A DNA stretch of 60,591 bases from positions 1-60,591 of the forward strand of contig JAPOTD010000104.1 of the NCBI GenBank assembly GCA_026709365.1. Reading direction: 5' to 3'. Position numbers and translations under genes: made by a program. Source of the DNA: Gammaproteobacteria bacterium (lineage in GTDB: Bacteria > Pseudomonadota > Gammaproteobacteria > Pseudomonadales > Azotimanducaceae). Position 1 is the first letter of the stretch. Every line of letters starts with the position of its first letter. Of the stretch, positions 20,661-29,394 are shown one piece after another. The notes below the pieces were generated by a model. That model was not told the origin of the DNA and searched no databases. It worked only from the letters and a program-made list of their open reading frames with translations.

Positions 20661-21394
20661 TCCGCGCGATCAACCAACAGCGCCTCAAGCAGCCGCATGA
20701 CGGCGGCAAAACCGCGTTCGGCGGCGCGCTCAAAGCCCGCCATGTCAATCCGCCCCGGGTCATCGCCCCGACCAGCGGCGGCATTGACGACGATGCACAG
20801 GCCGGCCAAGGGCAGCCCGAGTTCCCGGGCCAAGCCCGCCTCCGGCATCCCGGTCATGCCCACCAGCGTGCAGCCGTCCCGGTCCAAGCGGTCTATTTCA
20901 GCAGCGGATTCGAGCCGCGGCCCTTGGGTTGCGCCATAGACGCCGCCCAGGGCCAGGTCAACGCCGGCCTGCCGGGCGGCCGTCGCCAAGGCGCGGTTGA
21001 GCCCGTCGTCATAGGGACGGGTGAAGTCAACGTGGGTGGCGCCGGTTGCATCGAAGGTATGCTCCCGGCCCCAGGTGTAGTCGATGACTTGATGGGGAGC
21101 GGCCAAATCCCCGGGGCGCAGCGCCGGGTCGATGCCGCCCACGGCATAAACGGCAATCAGGCGCTGGGCGCCCAGTTTCCTGAGCAGCCAGAGGTTGGCC
21201 CGGTAATTGATGGCGTGCGGGGCGAGGCGGCGCGGCTCGCCGTGGCGATAGCACACCACAAGCCCGTGGCCTTGCACCTGGCCTTTGAAGAAGCCGTCCG
21301 AGGCGGGGCCGTAGGGAGTGTCGAGCCCGCCGCTGCGCTCAAAGCCGCCCGGCAGGGAAACCTCGCCGGAGCCAATGATGAGGCCGGTGGCCAC
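20657..21394 (-). CDS. S-methyl-5'-thioinosine phosphorylase (MTA/MTI phosphorylase family)
   Basis: This 245-residue purine nucleoside phosphorylase probably splits methylthioinosine (made from methylthioadenosine) into hypoxanthine and methylthioribose-1-phosphate. An early IIGSGEV phosphate loop, a GDLAAPHQVIDYTWGRE stretch, the substrate motif TGMPEAGLARELGLP and a NAAAGRG segment are seen. The start is the GTG at 21392-21394, which shares one base with the stop of hpt (TAGTG); the open frame upstream lacks homology. In Pseudomonas the orthologue also lies just behind mfd-csiV. Coupling to a hypoxanthine phosphoribosyltransferase fits a purine salvage pair, since the hypoxanthine released would be its substrate. 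Confidence 0.85.
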   Translation of the reverse strand: MATGLIIGSGEVSLPGGFERSGGLDTPYGPASDGFFKGQVQGHGLVVCYRHGEPRRLAPHAINYRANLWLLRKLGAQRLIAVYAVGGIDPALRPGDLAAPHQVIDYTWGREHTFDATGATHVDFTRPYDDGLNRALATAARQAGVDLALGGVYGATQGPRLESAAEIDRLDRDGCTLVGMTGMPEAGLARELGLPLAGLCIVVNAAAGRGDDPGRIDMAGFERAAERGFAAVMRLLEALLVDRAD

Positions 21395-21960
21395 TATCCG
21401 CCATCCTCCAGATCCTTGGGCACCGCACGGATGTCCGGCAGGTTGCGCCAATAGCCCTTGTAGTCCATGCCGCAGCCGATCAGGTACCGGTCGGGGCATT
21501 GCAGGGCGGCGAAGTCCACCTCCACGGCCCGGTTGCCGGGCACGTCCTTGCGGCAGAGCACCGTGGACCAAACCTTGGCGGCGCCCGCCGTTGCCGCCCA
21601 CTCGCACACCTTGGCCAAGGTGTCGCCCTGATCGAGCACGTCATCGACGATCAGCACCTGCCGCCCGGTCAGGCTGTGCCTGGGCAAGGCGATCCACTCC
21701 AACGCGCCGCCCGCCGTTGCCTGTCCGTAGCGCACCACATGCAGGTAGCCCAGTTCAAGCGGAAACGGCAGCCGGTCGAGCAGCCTGCCGCAGTAGGGCA
21801 GCCCGCCGTGCATCACGCACAGCACGAGCGGGTTCAAGTCCTTCAAGGCCAAGCTGATGCGCACCGCAGTCTGGTCCACCGCCCGGCTCACCGCCTGGGC
21901 ATCGACGATGATCTCCGAACGCCGCCATGCGGCCAGCACCTCCTCAGGCGCCGCGATCAA
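21394..21960 (-). CDS. hpt: Hypoxanthine-guanine phosphoribosyltransferase
   Basis: The 188-residue enzyme joins hypoxanthine or guanine to phosphoribosyl pyrophosphate to form IMP or GMP. The PRPP-binding loop is VLIVDDVLDQGDTLA (about residues 102-116). The VMHGGLPYCGRL loop near residue 50 and a C-terminal IGCGMDYKGYWRNL flap are also typical. The likely start is the TTG at 21960, overlapping the stop of the MscS gene (TTGA). It forms a tight cluster with the downstream phosphorylase, which would supply hypoxanthine from methylthioadenosine recycling. Confidence 0.88.
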   Translation of the reverse strand: MIAAPEEVLAAWRRSEIIVDAQAVSRAVDQTAVRISLALKDLNPLVLCVMHGGLPYCGRLLDRLPFPLELGYLHVVRYGQATAGGALEWIALPRHSLTGRQVLIVDDVLDQGDTLAKVCEWAATAGAAKVWSTVLCRKDVPGNRAVEVDFAALQCPDRYLIGCGMDYKGYWRNLPDIRAVPKDLEDGG

Positions 21961-23030
21961 GGCGTCGGCCCGGTCAGGCGCATGATTTGGGTCGGGAAGG
22001 CGATCTCCGCCTCGTGGGCCCGAATGACCCGCGCGATCCTGAACAGCACGTCCTGCTTGACGGCGTGGAACGTCTGCCAGTCCGTTGTCTTGGTGAAGGT
22101 GTACACAAAAAAGTCCAAGGAGGAGGCGCCGAAGGTCACGAAGTTGACCATCAAGGTGCGTTGCTGGTCAATGTCGGGATGCTCGCGCAGCATCGCCTCC
22201 ACATCGGCGACGATGGCCGGCAGCGCGGCGAGGTCGTCGTAGCGCAGGCCGATGGTCTCGTAAATGCGCCGATTCAGCATCCTGGAAGGATTCTCCACCG
22301 TCAGCTTGGCGAAGGTGGCGTTGGGAACGTACAGGGGCCGCTGGTCGAAGGTGCGAATGCGCGTCAGGCGCCAGCCGATGTCCTCCACGGTGCCCTCGAT
22401 GTCCTGGTCGGGCGAGCGGATCCAATCGCCCACGGAGAACGGACGGTCCAGAAAAATCATCAGGGCACCGAAGAAGTTGGCCAGCATGTCCCGCGCCGCG
22501 AAGCCGACGGCAAGGCCACCCAAGCCGCCGAAGGCAAGCACGCTGGCGATGGAGAAGCCGAAGGCCTGCATGGCCAGCAAAACCGCGGTGACGAAGACCA
22601 CGATGCGCAGTATCTTGGCGATGGCAGCCGCGGTGGCCACGTCCATGTGCCCCTCGCCGGGGGCGGCGTGAATGACTTGGGCCTCAACCTCGCGGATGAA
22701 GCGCACCGCAAACCAGGCCAGCACCCAGACCACCGCCACCTCGCGCAGCCGATGCACCTCGTCAACCAAGCCGGCTTCGAACGCGCCGTCGGCGAGTTCC
22801 AGCGCCCAGGAGGCGCCCAATACCCAAACGAACCAGCCGAACGGCTTGCCGATGGCGGCGAACAGGGCGTCGTCGTAGCGATTGCGCGTGGTGTGCGAAC
22901 GCCGCCTTAGGTGCGCCAGGATCCGCTGGCCGATGTAGTGGACGAGCGCGGCTGCGCCTAGGACGGCGAACGAGCGCACCGTCAGCGCATAGTCGGAAAC
23001 CCGGGCCAGAAGACTGTCGATCAGTTCCAT
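21957..23030 (-). CDS. MscS-family mechanosensitive ion channel
   Basis: A 357-residue membrane protein of the small-conductance mechanosensitive channel family. Four hydrophobic segments occupy roughly residues 20-40, 65-85, 95-115 and 140-185. The last is the pore helix with the typical glycine/alanine pattern (FGGLGGLAVGFAARD). The cytoplasmic beta domain (SVGDWIRSPDQDIEGTVEDI) and a C-terminal alpha/beta domain follow. The ATG at 23028-23030 is preferred over a TTG three codons upstream. The gene leads a run with hpt and the phosphorylase on the minus strand; a tandem repeat copy lies between it and anbu. Confidence 0.9.
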   Translation of the reverse strand: MELIDSLLARVSDYALTVRSFAVLGAAALVHYIGQRILAHLRRRSHTTRNRYDDALFAAIGKPFGWFVWVLGASWALELADGAFEAGLVDEVHRLREVAVVWVLAWFAVRFIREVEAQVIHAAPGEGHMDVATAAAIAKILRIVVFVTAVLLAMQAFGFSIASVLAFGGLGGLAVGFAARDMLANFFGALMIFLDRPFSVGDWIRSPDQDIEGTVEDIGWRLTRIRTFDQRPLYVPNATFAKLTVENPSRMLNRRIYETIGLRYDDLAALPAIVADVEAMLREHPDIDQQRTLMVNFVTFGASSLDFFVYTFTKTTDWQTFHAVKQDVLFRIARVIRAHEAEIAFPTQIMRLTGPTP

Positions 23031-23063
23031 CTCAAGCAAAATTCTAACCGGGATGTGTGGGCT

Positions 23064-23157
23064 TGTGCGGGCTTAAGAAACACATCGAACCTGACTCACG
23101 CAACCGATGCGGAGTTTCGCGTCAGCGAAACCCCAACGCACCCGCGGAGCGGGTGCG
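23064..23157 (+). repeat. Two-hairpin repeat element, first copy of a tandem pair upstream of anbu
   Basis: It starts TGTGCGGGCTTAAGAAAC and carries CCTGACTCACGCAAC and GGAGTTTCGC...GCGAAACCCC. The second hairpin is a perfect 9-bp stem (CGCACCCGC / GCGGGTGCG, loop GGA, 23137-23157). The last bases of that hairpin double as the first bases of the next copy. Confidence 0.85.
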
Positions 23158-23252
23158 CGGGCTCAGAAAATATCGAAGCCTGACCCATGCAAAAGGTGCG
23201 GAGTTTCGCGCAGCGAAACTCCAACCGCCTCTCGCCCTCTGGGCGAGAGGCG
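23154..23252 (+). repeat. Two-hairpin repeat element, second copy of the tandem pair
   Basis: GCGCGGGCTCAGAAAA, CCTGACCCATGCAA and the perfect first hairpin (GGAGTTTCGC / GCGAAACTCC) are present. The second hairpin is a perfect 12-bp stem with a 3-base loop (CGCCTCTCGCCC / GGGCGAGAGGCG, 23226-23252). A -35-like TTGACT starts two bases after it. Confidence 0.88.
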
Positions 23253-23254
23253 CG

Positions 23255-23283
23255 TTGACTTGATTGCGGCGAGCGCGTACAAC
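23255..23283 (+). promoter_or_regulatory. Probable promoter of anbu, possibly leaderless
   Basis: TTGACT (23255-23260), a 17-base spacer, and TACAAC (23278-23283). The expected start point falls at about 23289-23291, on the anbu ATG itself (23290), so a leaderless transcript is possible. Confidence 0.5.
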
Positions 23284-23289
23284 AGGGCC

Positions 23290-24057
23290 ATGACTTACTG
23301 CGTGGCCGCCGCCGTTGACGCGGGCTTGGTGTTCGTATCGGATTCGCGCACCAACGCCGGCGTGGACCAAATCAGCACCTACAGCAAGATGCACCGGTTT
23401 CATTTGGGCCGGAACCGCTTTTTCGTCGTTTTGAGCGCCGGCAACCTGGCCACCACCCAAGGAGTGCTGGCGGAAATCGAGCGGGACATCGAAGAGTCGG
23501 CGCGCCGAGGCCTGAACCATGCGGAGAATCTGAACCAGGCGGCCGAGTACATCGGCGCGCTGTCCGTGGCCGAGCAGAACAAGCACCAGCAGACCCGTCA
23601 GGACAAGGACTTCGTGCCGGAAGCCTCCTTCATTCTCGGTGGCCAGATCGGCGAGGACGCTCCCGGCATCGTCCACATCTACCCTGAGGGCAACTTTGTC
23701 CGCGCCAGCGCGGCCACGCCCTATCTGCAGATCGGCGAGGTGAAGTACGGACGGCCCATTCTCGACCGCATCATTGACCGGTCCACCCCGTTGAACGCCG
23801 CCCTGATGTGCGCCTTGGTCTCCATGGACTCGACCATGCGCAGCAGCGCGGCAGTCGGCCCGCCGATCGAGTACCTCATCCAGCCCGTCGGCGTTTTCGG
23901 CCTAGGGCTGTACAACAGCTTGGCGGAGGACGATGAGTACCTTGTTGAGTTGAGGCGATCCTGGGCGACGAACGTGCGCGCGGCGTTTGACGCCCTGCCC
24001 GAGGCGCCGGGCATTGGCGAAGCGCCTGCCATCGTCGCCCGCATCGGCACGCCTTAA
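23290..24057 (+). CDS. anbu: Anbu, ancestral beta-subunit proteasome-like hydrolase
   Basis: The 255-residue product belongs to the Anbu family (COG3484), relatives of the 20S proteasome beta subunit and HslV that form open ring or helical assemblies. The protein starts MTYCVAAAVDAGLVFVSDSRTN, which puts the nucleophile Thr at position 2, exposed once Met is removed. The SDSRTN Asp, a Lys in the YSKMHRF segment and the late LGLYNSLAEDD stretch fit the family. In other genomes Anbu often sits with alpha-E, ATP-grasp and transglutaminase genes. None of these is present here; the neighbours are holC and valS. The physiological substrate is unknown in the family. Confidence 0.9.
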   Translation: MTYCVAAAVDAGLVFVSDSRTNAGVDQISTYSKMHRFHLGRNRFFVVLSAGNLATTQGVLAEIERDIEESARRGLNHAENLNQAAEYIGALSVAEQNKHQQTRQDKDFVPEASFILGGQIGEDAPGIVHIYPEGNFVRASAATPYLQIGEVKYGRPILDRIIDRSTPLNAALMCALVSMDSTMRSSAAVGPPIEYLIQPVGVFGLGLYNSLAEDDEYLVELRRSWATNVRAAFDALPEAPGIGEAPAIVARIGTP

Positions 24058-24087
24058 CCTTCAAAAAAGTGTGTCCGTAGCCCGTTG

Positions 24088-24537
24088 ATGCGATTGGACT
24101 TCTACATCTTGCAGGATGTGGAGCGCCAGGCCATGCTGCGCTTCGCCTGCCGATTGGCTGCAAAAGCCGTGGGCGCTGGCAAGCTGATCTACGTCCAGGC
24201 GCAAAGCGGCGCGCAAGCCGAGGAGTTTGACGATCTGCTCTGGTGCTGCCCGCCGAACCGGATGATTCCCCATGGCGTGGCTGGCCAGTCAGCTGCCGAA
24301 GGCGCGCCGGTGGTCGTGGGCAGTGCCCCGGAACTGGCGCAGGATGCGGATTGGGCCGCCCAGGGACTGCTGATCAACCTGTCCGATGCGGCGCCTGCCT
24401 TCATGGACCGTTTCGAGCGGGCCGCGGAGATCGTCGTTGGCGAGAACCGAGCGTCCGGACGGGCTCGCTACCGTCTCTACCGCGACCGCGGCTACGCCCT
24501 ATCCACCCACGAGATGGACGACTGGGAGGGGACATGA
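24088..24537 (+). CDS. holC: DNA polymerase III chi subunit
   Basis: This 149-residue protein is the chi subunit of the clamp loader, which links the polymerase to single-strand-binding protein through psi. The start MRLDFYIL, the AAKAVGAGKLIYVQA segment and the DLLWCCPPNRMIPHG motif are typical of HolC. The ATG at 24088 is chosen by homology. The gene sits 30 bases after anbu and upstream of valS; holC-valS adjacency is common in gammaproteobacteria. Its TGA overlaps the ATG of a 35-codon frame that fills the gap to valS. Confidence 0.9.
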   Translation: MRLDFYILQDVERQAMLRFACRLAAKAVGAGKLIYVQAQSGAQAEEFDDLLWCCPPNRMIPHGVAGQSAAEGAPVVVGSAPELAQDADWAAQGLLINLSDAAPAFMDRFERAAEIVVGENRASGRARYRLYRDRGYALSTHEMDDWEGT

Positions 24538-24641
24538 GCCCGCAGCCACCCGCAGCCCGGCGCGCCGATGGCGAAGGAGCCGCCAGCCCGGTGCCGGGCC
24601 GTCCCCGCTTGTTCCGGAAATGCCCAGGGCGGAGGGTTTGA
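24534..24641 (+). CDS. Possible 35-residue peptide between holC and valS
   Basis: An ATG overlapping the holC stop (ATGA) opens a frame of 35 codons rich in Pro, Arg and Ala (MSPQPPAARRADGEG...). It ends in a TGA placed directly before the valS GTG. The exact fit between two coupled genes suggests a translational bridge keeping ribosomes moving from holC to valS. No homology is recognised and the composition is what non-coding GC-rich DNA could give, so coding is uncertain. Confidence 0.35.
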   Translation: MSPQPPAARRADGEGAASPVPGRPRLFRKCPGRRV

Positions 24642-27410
24642 GTGGAGGCAAGCTTCAATCCCCACGCCATCGAGACGGCCATCTACCAAGGCTGGGAGGC
24701 GGCGGGCCACTTTGCGCCGAAGGCCTCGGGGCGAGGCTACTGCATCGTCATTCCGCCACCCAACGTCACCGGCAGCCTGCACATGGGACATGCCTTCCAG
24801 CACACCCTGATGGATGCGCTGATCCGCCATCAACGGATGCGGGGCCGCGCCGCGCTTTGGCAGATGGGCACCGACCATGCGGGCATCTCCACCCAAATGC
24901 TGGTGGAGCGGCAACTGAACGCCGAGGGCAAGACCCGCCACGAACTCGGCCGCGACCGTTTCATCGAGCGGGTTTGGCAATGGAAGGGAGAGTCCGGCGG
25001 CAACATCTCCCAGCAGCTGCGGCGCATGGGCTCCTCCCTCGACTGGTCGCGGGAGCGCTTCACGTTGGACGCCGGATTCTCCCGGGCCGTCATGGAGGTC
25101 TTTGTCCGGCTGCATGAGGAGGGCCTCATCTACCGCGGCCAGCGGCTGGTGAACTGGGATCCCGCTCTGGGCACCGCCATCTCCGACCTGGAGGTGATCA
25201 ACGTGGAGGAGCAGGGCAGCCTTTGGCACTTTCGCTACCCGCTTTGCGGCGGCGCCCGCACCGCCGACGGCAAGGACCACTTGGTGGTGGCAACCACCCG
25301 CCCGGAGACCATGCTCGGCGACACCGCGGTGGCGGTGCATCCGCAAGACGAGCGTTTCCGCGCCCTGATCGGCCAACGGGCGCACCTGCCCTTGGTGGGC
25401 CGGGAGTTGCCGATCATCGCCGACGAGGCCGTGGATCCGGCCTTTGGCTCCGGCTGCGTCAAGATCACCCCCGCCCACGACTTCAACGACTACGAAATGG
25501 GGTTGCGGCACGGCTTGGCGATGATCAACGTGCTTACCGCCGAGGCGGCCATCAACGACAGCGCCCCGGCCGCCTACCGGGGCTTGGACCGCCTTGCGGC
25601 GCGGCAGCGCATCGTCGCCGACCTGGACGCCTTGGGCCTGCTTGAACAGGTGCAGGCGCACAGCCTCATGGCGCCTCGGGGCGACCGCTCGGAGGCAATC
25701 ATCGAACCCCGGCTCACCGATCAGTGGTTCGTGCGCATTGCCCCGCTGGCGGAGCCGGCCATCAAGGCCGTGCGGGAGGGCCGGGTTGAGTTCGTCCCCA
25801 AGCAGTACGAGAACACCTACTTCGCTTGGATGCGCGACATCAAGGACTGGTGCATCAGCCGCCAGCAGTGGTGGGGCCATCGCATCCCGGCCTGGTACGG
25901 CCCGGACGGCGCCATCCACGTGGGCCAGGACGAGGCCGACGCCCGCCGTCGCGCAGGCCTGGCGGCGGACGTGCCGCTCCGGCAGGAGGAGGACGTGCTG
26001 GAGACCTGGTTCTCCTCCGCGCTGTGGAGCTTCGCCACCCTGGGCTGGCCGGAACGCACCCAAGCGCTGGCGCGCTTCCACCCGACCGACGTGCTGGTGA
26101 CCGGCCACGACATCATCTTCTTTTGGGTGGCCCGCATGATCATGATGGCGCTCAAGTTCACCGGCGAAGTGCCGTTCCGGCAGGTTTACATCCACGGCTT
26201 GGTGTGTGATGCGGAGGGCCGCAAGATGTCCAAGACCAAGGGCAACGGCTTGGATCCCCTGGACCTGATCGACGGCATCGGCTTGGAGGCGCTGGTGGCC
26301 AAGCGCACCGGCAACCTCACCCAGCCACACTTGGCGCCGGGCATTGAGAAGGCCACGCGGCGGGACTATCCCAACGGCATTCCGTCCTACGGCACCGATG
26401 CGCTGCGCTTCACCTTCTGCGCCTTGGCCTCCACGGGCCGCGACGTGCGCTTCGACCTCGCCCGCACCGAGGGCTACCGCAACTTCTGTAACAAGCTCTG
26501 GAACGCGGCGCGGTTCGTGTTGATGAATACCGAAGGCAAGAACCTTTCGGCGGCCGGGAAGCCGGGCCTGCCCGACCGCTGGATACGCTCCCGCGCCCGG
26601 CGGATGGTCGCCCGCGCCTCCGAGGCGCTGGATGCCTATCGATTCGATCTGTACGCCGGCGCGATCCACGAGTTCGCTTGGCGCGAATACTGCGACTGGT
26701 ATCTGGAACTGGCCAAGCCCCTGCTCTGGGACGAGGGCGCGGACCCCGACCGCCAGGCGGCCACCCGGCGCACTCTGCTGGAGGTGCTGGAGCTGCTGCT
26801 GCGCGCCGCCCATCCGGTGATGCCGTTCATCACCGAGGCGATTTGGCGCGAAGTGGCCCCGTTGCTGGACATCGACGGCGACACCATCATGCTGCGCCCG
26901 TTCCCCGAAGCCGATGACCTGTCCGCCGACCTGGAGGCCGACGCCGCCATCGACTGGCTCAAGGCGGTGGTTGCGGCCTTGCGCAACATCCGCGGCGAGG
27001 CGGGCATCAAGCCCGGCCAAACCGTGCGGGTGCTGCTTGCGGGCGGCGGCGCCCGGGACCGGGAGCTGGCGGCGCTGTCGGGTGCGTTGGTGCAGCGCCT
27101 GGCCAAGGTCGAATCCATCGACTGGCTGGCCGAAGCCGAGGCGGCGCCCGGCAGCGCCTTGGGCCTCGTGGGCGAGCTGCGCATCCTGGTGCCTTTGGCC
27201 GACCTGATTGACTTGGATGCCGAGCGCAACCGGCTGCGGAAGGCCATCGACCGCAAGCGAGGCGAGCTCAACCGCTTGGGGACCAAGCTCGCCAATGAGA
27301 AATTCATCGCCAACGCGCCGCCGCAGGTGGTCGAGCAGGAACGCCTCAAGGCCAACGAAGCGGAGGCTCGGCTGCAGGTGTTGGAGGCCCAAGCAGCCTC
27401 GTTGGGGTAG
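24642..27410 (+). CDS. valS: Valyl-tRNA synthetase
   Basis: This 922-residue class I synthetase attaches valine to tRNA-Val. The HIGH motif occurs as [14 protein letters not shown] near residue 45 and the KMSKS motif as KMSKTKGN near residue 530. Between them lies the editing (CP1) domain with [19 protein letters not shown]-terminal tRNA-binding coiled coil covers about 860-922 ([20 protein letters not shown]). The GTG at 24642 is chosen because NPHAIE homology begins right after it. It comes directly after the stop of the short frame that follows holC. Confidence 0.97.
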   Translation: MEASFNPHAIETAIYQGWEAAGHFAPKASGRGYCIVIPPPNVTGSLHMGHAFQHTLMDALIRHQRMRGRAALWQMGTDHAGISTQMLVERQLNAEGKTRHELGRDRFIERVWQWKGESGGNISQQLRRMGSSLDWSRERFTLDAGFSRAVMEVFVRLHEEGLIYRGQRLVNWDPALGTAISDLEVINVEEQGSLWHFRYPLCGGARTADGKDHLVVATTRPETMLGDTAVAVHPQDERFRALIGQRAHLPLVGRELPIIADEAVDPAFGSGCVKITPAHDFNDYEMGLRHGLAMINVLTAEAAINDSAPAAYRGLDRLAARQRIVADLDALGLLEQVQAHSLMAPRGDRSEAIIEPRLTDQWFVRIAPLAEPAIKAVREGRVEFVPKQYENTYFAWMRDIKDWCISRQQWWGHRIPAWYGPDGAIHVGQDEADARRRAGLAADVPLRQEEDVLETWFSSALWSFATLGWPERTQALARFHPTDVLVTGHDIIFFWVARMIMMALKFTGEVPFRQVYIHGLVCDAEGRKMSKTKGNGLDPLDLIDGIGLEALVAKRTGNLTQPHLAPGIEKATRRDYPNGIPSYGTDALRFTFCALASTGRDVRFDLARTEGYRNFCNKLWNAARFVLMNTEGKNLSAAGKPGLPDRWIRSRARRMVARASEALDAYRFDLYAGAIHEFAWREYCDWYLELAKPLLWDEGADPDRQAATRRTLLEVLELLLRAAHPVMPFITEAIWREVAPLLDIDGDTIMLRPFPEADDLSADLEADAAIDWLKAVVAALRNIRGEAGIKPGQTVRVLLAGGGARDRELAALSGALVQRLAKVESIDWLAEAEAAPGSALGLVGELRILVPLADLIDLDAERNRLRKAIDRKRGELNRLGTKLANEKFIANAPPQVVEQERLKANEAEARLQVLEAQAASLG

Positions 27411-27514
27411 TTCCTAAGCCTGATCTTCTGAGGGCAAGGCGTTTCGCAACGCGGACCGCAGCCTTGCGGGTTGAACCCGACTTGCATGAGTGTGCGCAAT
27501 GTGATGCATCCAGA

Positions 27515-28725
27515 TCAGGCGTTCGCCCAAACCGTCAGCCTGAGCTCGTCGCCGAAAAGCTCGTAATTGGGCGTCCGCCCGGAATGGGCCTTGCCGCGCT
27601 CCAGTATCTTGCGCACGCCCTCGCCTCGGGATTCAAGGAAGACATCCCCGGTGCGCCTGCTGCGGATTCGGGACAGGAAGCTGACCAAGAGCTGATTGCG
27701 GGTGTGGGTACGGTAGGCCATGTCCTGCAAGGTGATCGTGTTCGGCAGGCCGCCTGGGCTGTACAGCTCCAAGCGGTCCGCGAATAGGAACAGCCTTATC
27801 TTGGAGCCGGAAAGGGCGTAGTCCCGATGGGCGGCGGCGTTCACGACCGCCTCGTCCAGCACGTCAATGTCGTAGGGCGGGTCGGCGCTCGATCGTTCGC
27901 TGGAACGCCCATGGCCCATGAAATGGGCTGCAAAGGCGATTGCGCCGTCTATCTGTTCGGCGAGTCGGCCGCTGAACTGCTCGGCGTGAACCAACTCCTC
28001 GGAGGAGAGCGCCGTGCCGCCGTACTGCGCCGCCTCGATGAACGCTGAGGGGAGGTGTCGAGTCGGCTCCCGGCCAAAGACCAGCAGCCCGGCGACCGTG
28101 GGGCGGTCCTCGCCTTGCTCGTCCCGGTGCGTGACGCCGGTGTTGCGCAGCAAATCCAGCCAGGGAATGGTGGGCGAGCGGCCAAAGTGGGCCTCCAGGC
28201 GGTGGCGGTCCAAGTCCGCCACCGAGGCGGCGTGGGCGGTTGTTCGTCAAAGACGTAGCTGCGTCCCCGTTCTTGGAACAGGCGCGCCAATTCGGGCGGG
28301 TGGAGGTCTCGCTTGGTTGACCCGATGCGCAGGTAGTAGCGGCCGCCCACGGTTCGACGCACGTACAGGCCTCGGGGCACGTCCACCACCAGGATGGTCC
28401 GCTGGTTTCCGGCAGCGTTCTCAAGGGCTTGCCGACGGATGGTTGGGCGGATCGGCGGCTCGCAGTTTTGCGCGGCGATATTGGCAATCCAAGCCTCGAC
28501 CGCCTCGCGGCGGGACTTGGGAATGCCCTCGATGCTGCCGTCGTCGCCAATGCCCAGGAACAGCGCCCCGCCGGCCGCGTTGGCGAAGGCCACCAACTCC
28601 CCGACCATTGACTCGGCTGCCGGATCGACCACGCCGTGCCGCCCGAATCTGAGCGTCTTGAATTCGGACACGCCATCCTCGCCGGCGCGCAGCTGATTGA
28701 GGATTTGATCTTGGGCTTCAAACAT
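27515..28725 (-). pseudogene. AlbA/Schlafen-type putative ATP-binding regulator, split by a frameshift
   Basis: Two frames together make one protein of about 400 residues of the COG2865 type. The N-terminal half (ATG at 28723-28725) has the AlbA_2 domain: GVSEFKTLRFG, then ELVAFANAAGGALFLGIGDDG. The C-terminal half, readable from about 28222 to 27515, has a divergent GHKL-ATPase region (DEAVVNAAAHRDYALSG, LYSPGGLPNTITLQD). The junction lies at 28226-28233 (ACGCCGCC on the minus strand); one added G there would join the frames (…PPT-AASVADLDR). This is either a one-base deletion in the organism or a sequencing error. Such genes often accompany defence or mobile regions; the role is unknown. 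Confidence 0.75.
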
Positions 28726-28797
28726 AGGCGGGCTCGCTTTGGGGACATTCTAAGGCAATGCCACCGGCACGGAACGCCATGAGGCATCTGGGCTCCA
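28726..28797. other. Upstream part of a divergent intergenic region
   Basis: The 247 bases between the AlbA-type gene (minus) and the phasin-like gene (plus) hold a repeat copy at 28798-28895. No further gene or RNA is seen. The last stretch contains the AGGAGG ribosome-binding site of the phasin-like gene. Confidence 0.5.
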
Positions 28798-28895
28798 TGT
28801 GCGGGCTCAGATGCACATCGGAGTCTGGCCCCAACGACGCGCGCGGAGTTTCGCGCAGCGAAACTACCACGAGCCTTGGCCCCAAGGGCCAATGC
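28798..28895 (+). repeat. Two-hairpin repeat element, full copy upstream of the phasin-like gene
   Basis: It begins TGTGCGGGCTCAGATGC. Hairpin 1 (GGAGTTTCGC / GCGAAACTAC) has a slightly eroded second arm. Hairpin 2 pairs GAGC-C-TTGGCCC with GGGCCAA-T-GCTC around a CAA loop (28869-28895), with one internal mismatch. It lies 77 bases before the phasin-like ATG. Confidence 0.82.
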
Positions 28896-28972
28896 TCGCA
28901 CTATCGACAGCCACGGGCATTGTCGGCACACTACCGTCCGGACAGCACGACAACACGAGGAGGAAAACCGAG

Positions 28973-29386
28973 ATGACGGATCAATCACCGACCAACCCGT
29001 TCGGCTTGCCGGGGTTTGACCTTGGCGAGATGATGCAGCGGCTGCAGCCGCCCGGCGTCGATCTCGGCGCCGTCATGGAACGGGGAGCTAAGGACATCGA
29101 GGCGCTGCGACAAGCCAACCAAGCGATGGTGGACGGCTTCGCGGCGCTCGCCCAGAAGCAGGGCGAGATCTTCCAACGCACCCTGGAGGCCTGGCGCGAC
29201 GCCGCTGCCGAAGGCCGCGTGGCTTCGCCGCAGGAGGGCTTCGAGGCGGCGCTCGGCAACATGCGCGAGTTGGCTGAGATTGCGGCCCAGTCGCAAGCCC
29301 AAGCGGCGGAGATCATTCGCGAGCGCATGGAGGCGAACTTGGCGGGCCTGCTCAATCCGCAGGACGGCGGCAAGGCGGGAGACTAA
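28973..29386 (+). CDS. Phasin-like small granule-associated protein
   Basis: The 137-residue protein is a mostly helical, Ala/Gln/Glu-rich chain. It starts MTDQSPTNPFGLPGFDLGEMM and has a long amphipathic stretch (IEALRQANQAMVDGFAALAQ, and later ELAEIAAQSQAQAAEIIRER) as in phasins, which coat storage granules. A strong AGGAGG lies 9 bases before the ATG. It stands 8 bases ahead of the first of two wax ester synthase/DGAT genes and no polyhydroxyalkanoate synthase is nearby. It may therefore coat wax ester or triacylglycerol droplets instead of polyester granules; that is inference from position. Confidence 0.7.
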   Translation: MTDQSPTNPFGLPGFDLGEMMQRLQPPGVDLGAVMERGAKDIEALRQANQAMVDGFAALAQKQGEIFQRTLEAWRDAAAEGRVASPQEGFEAALGNMRELAEIAAQSQAQAAEIIRERMEANLAGLLNPQDGGKAGD

Positions 29387-29394
29387 GCCCGTCC

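Noticed and set aside
23064-23252. Tandem repeat pair considered as a CRISPR array
   Set aside because: Only two units, no spacer of constant size, long internal palindromes, and no cas genes anywhere in the window.
27419-27518. Inverted repeats between the convergent ends of valS and the AlbA-type gene as a terminator
   Set aside because: Arms of 7-8 bases (GCAAGGC/GCCTTGC; CCTGATCT/AGATCAGG) have long loops and no T-run, so an intrinsic terminator is not supported.
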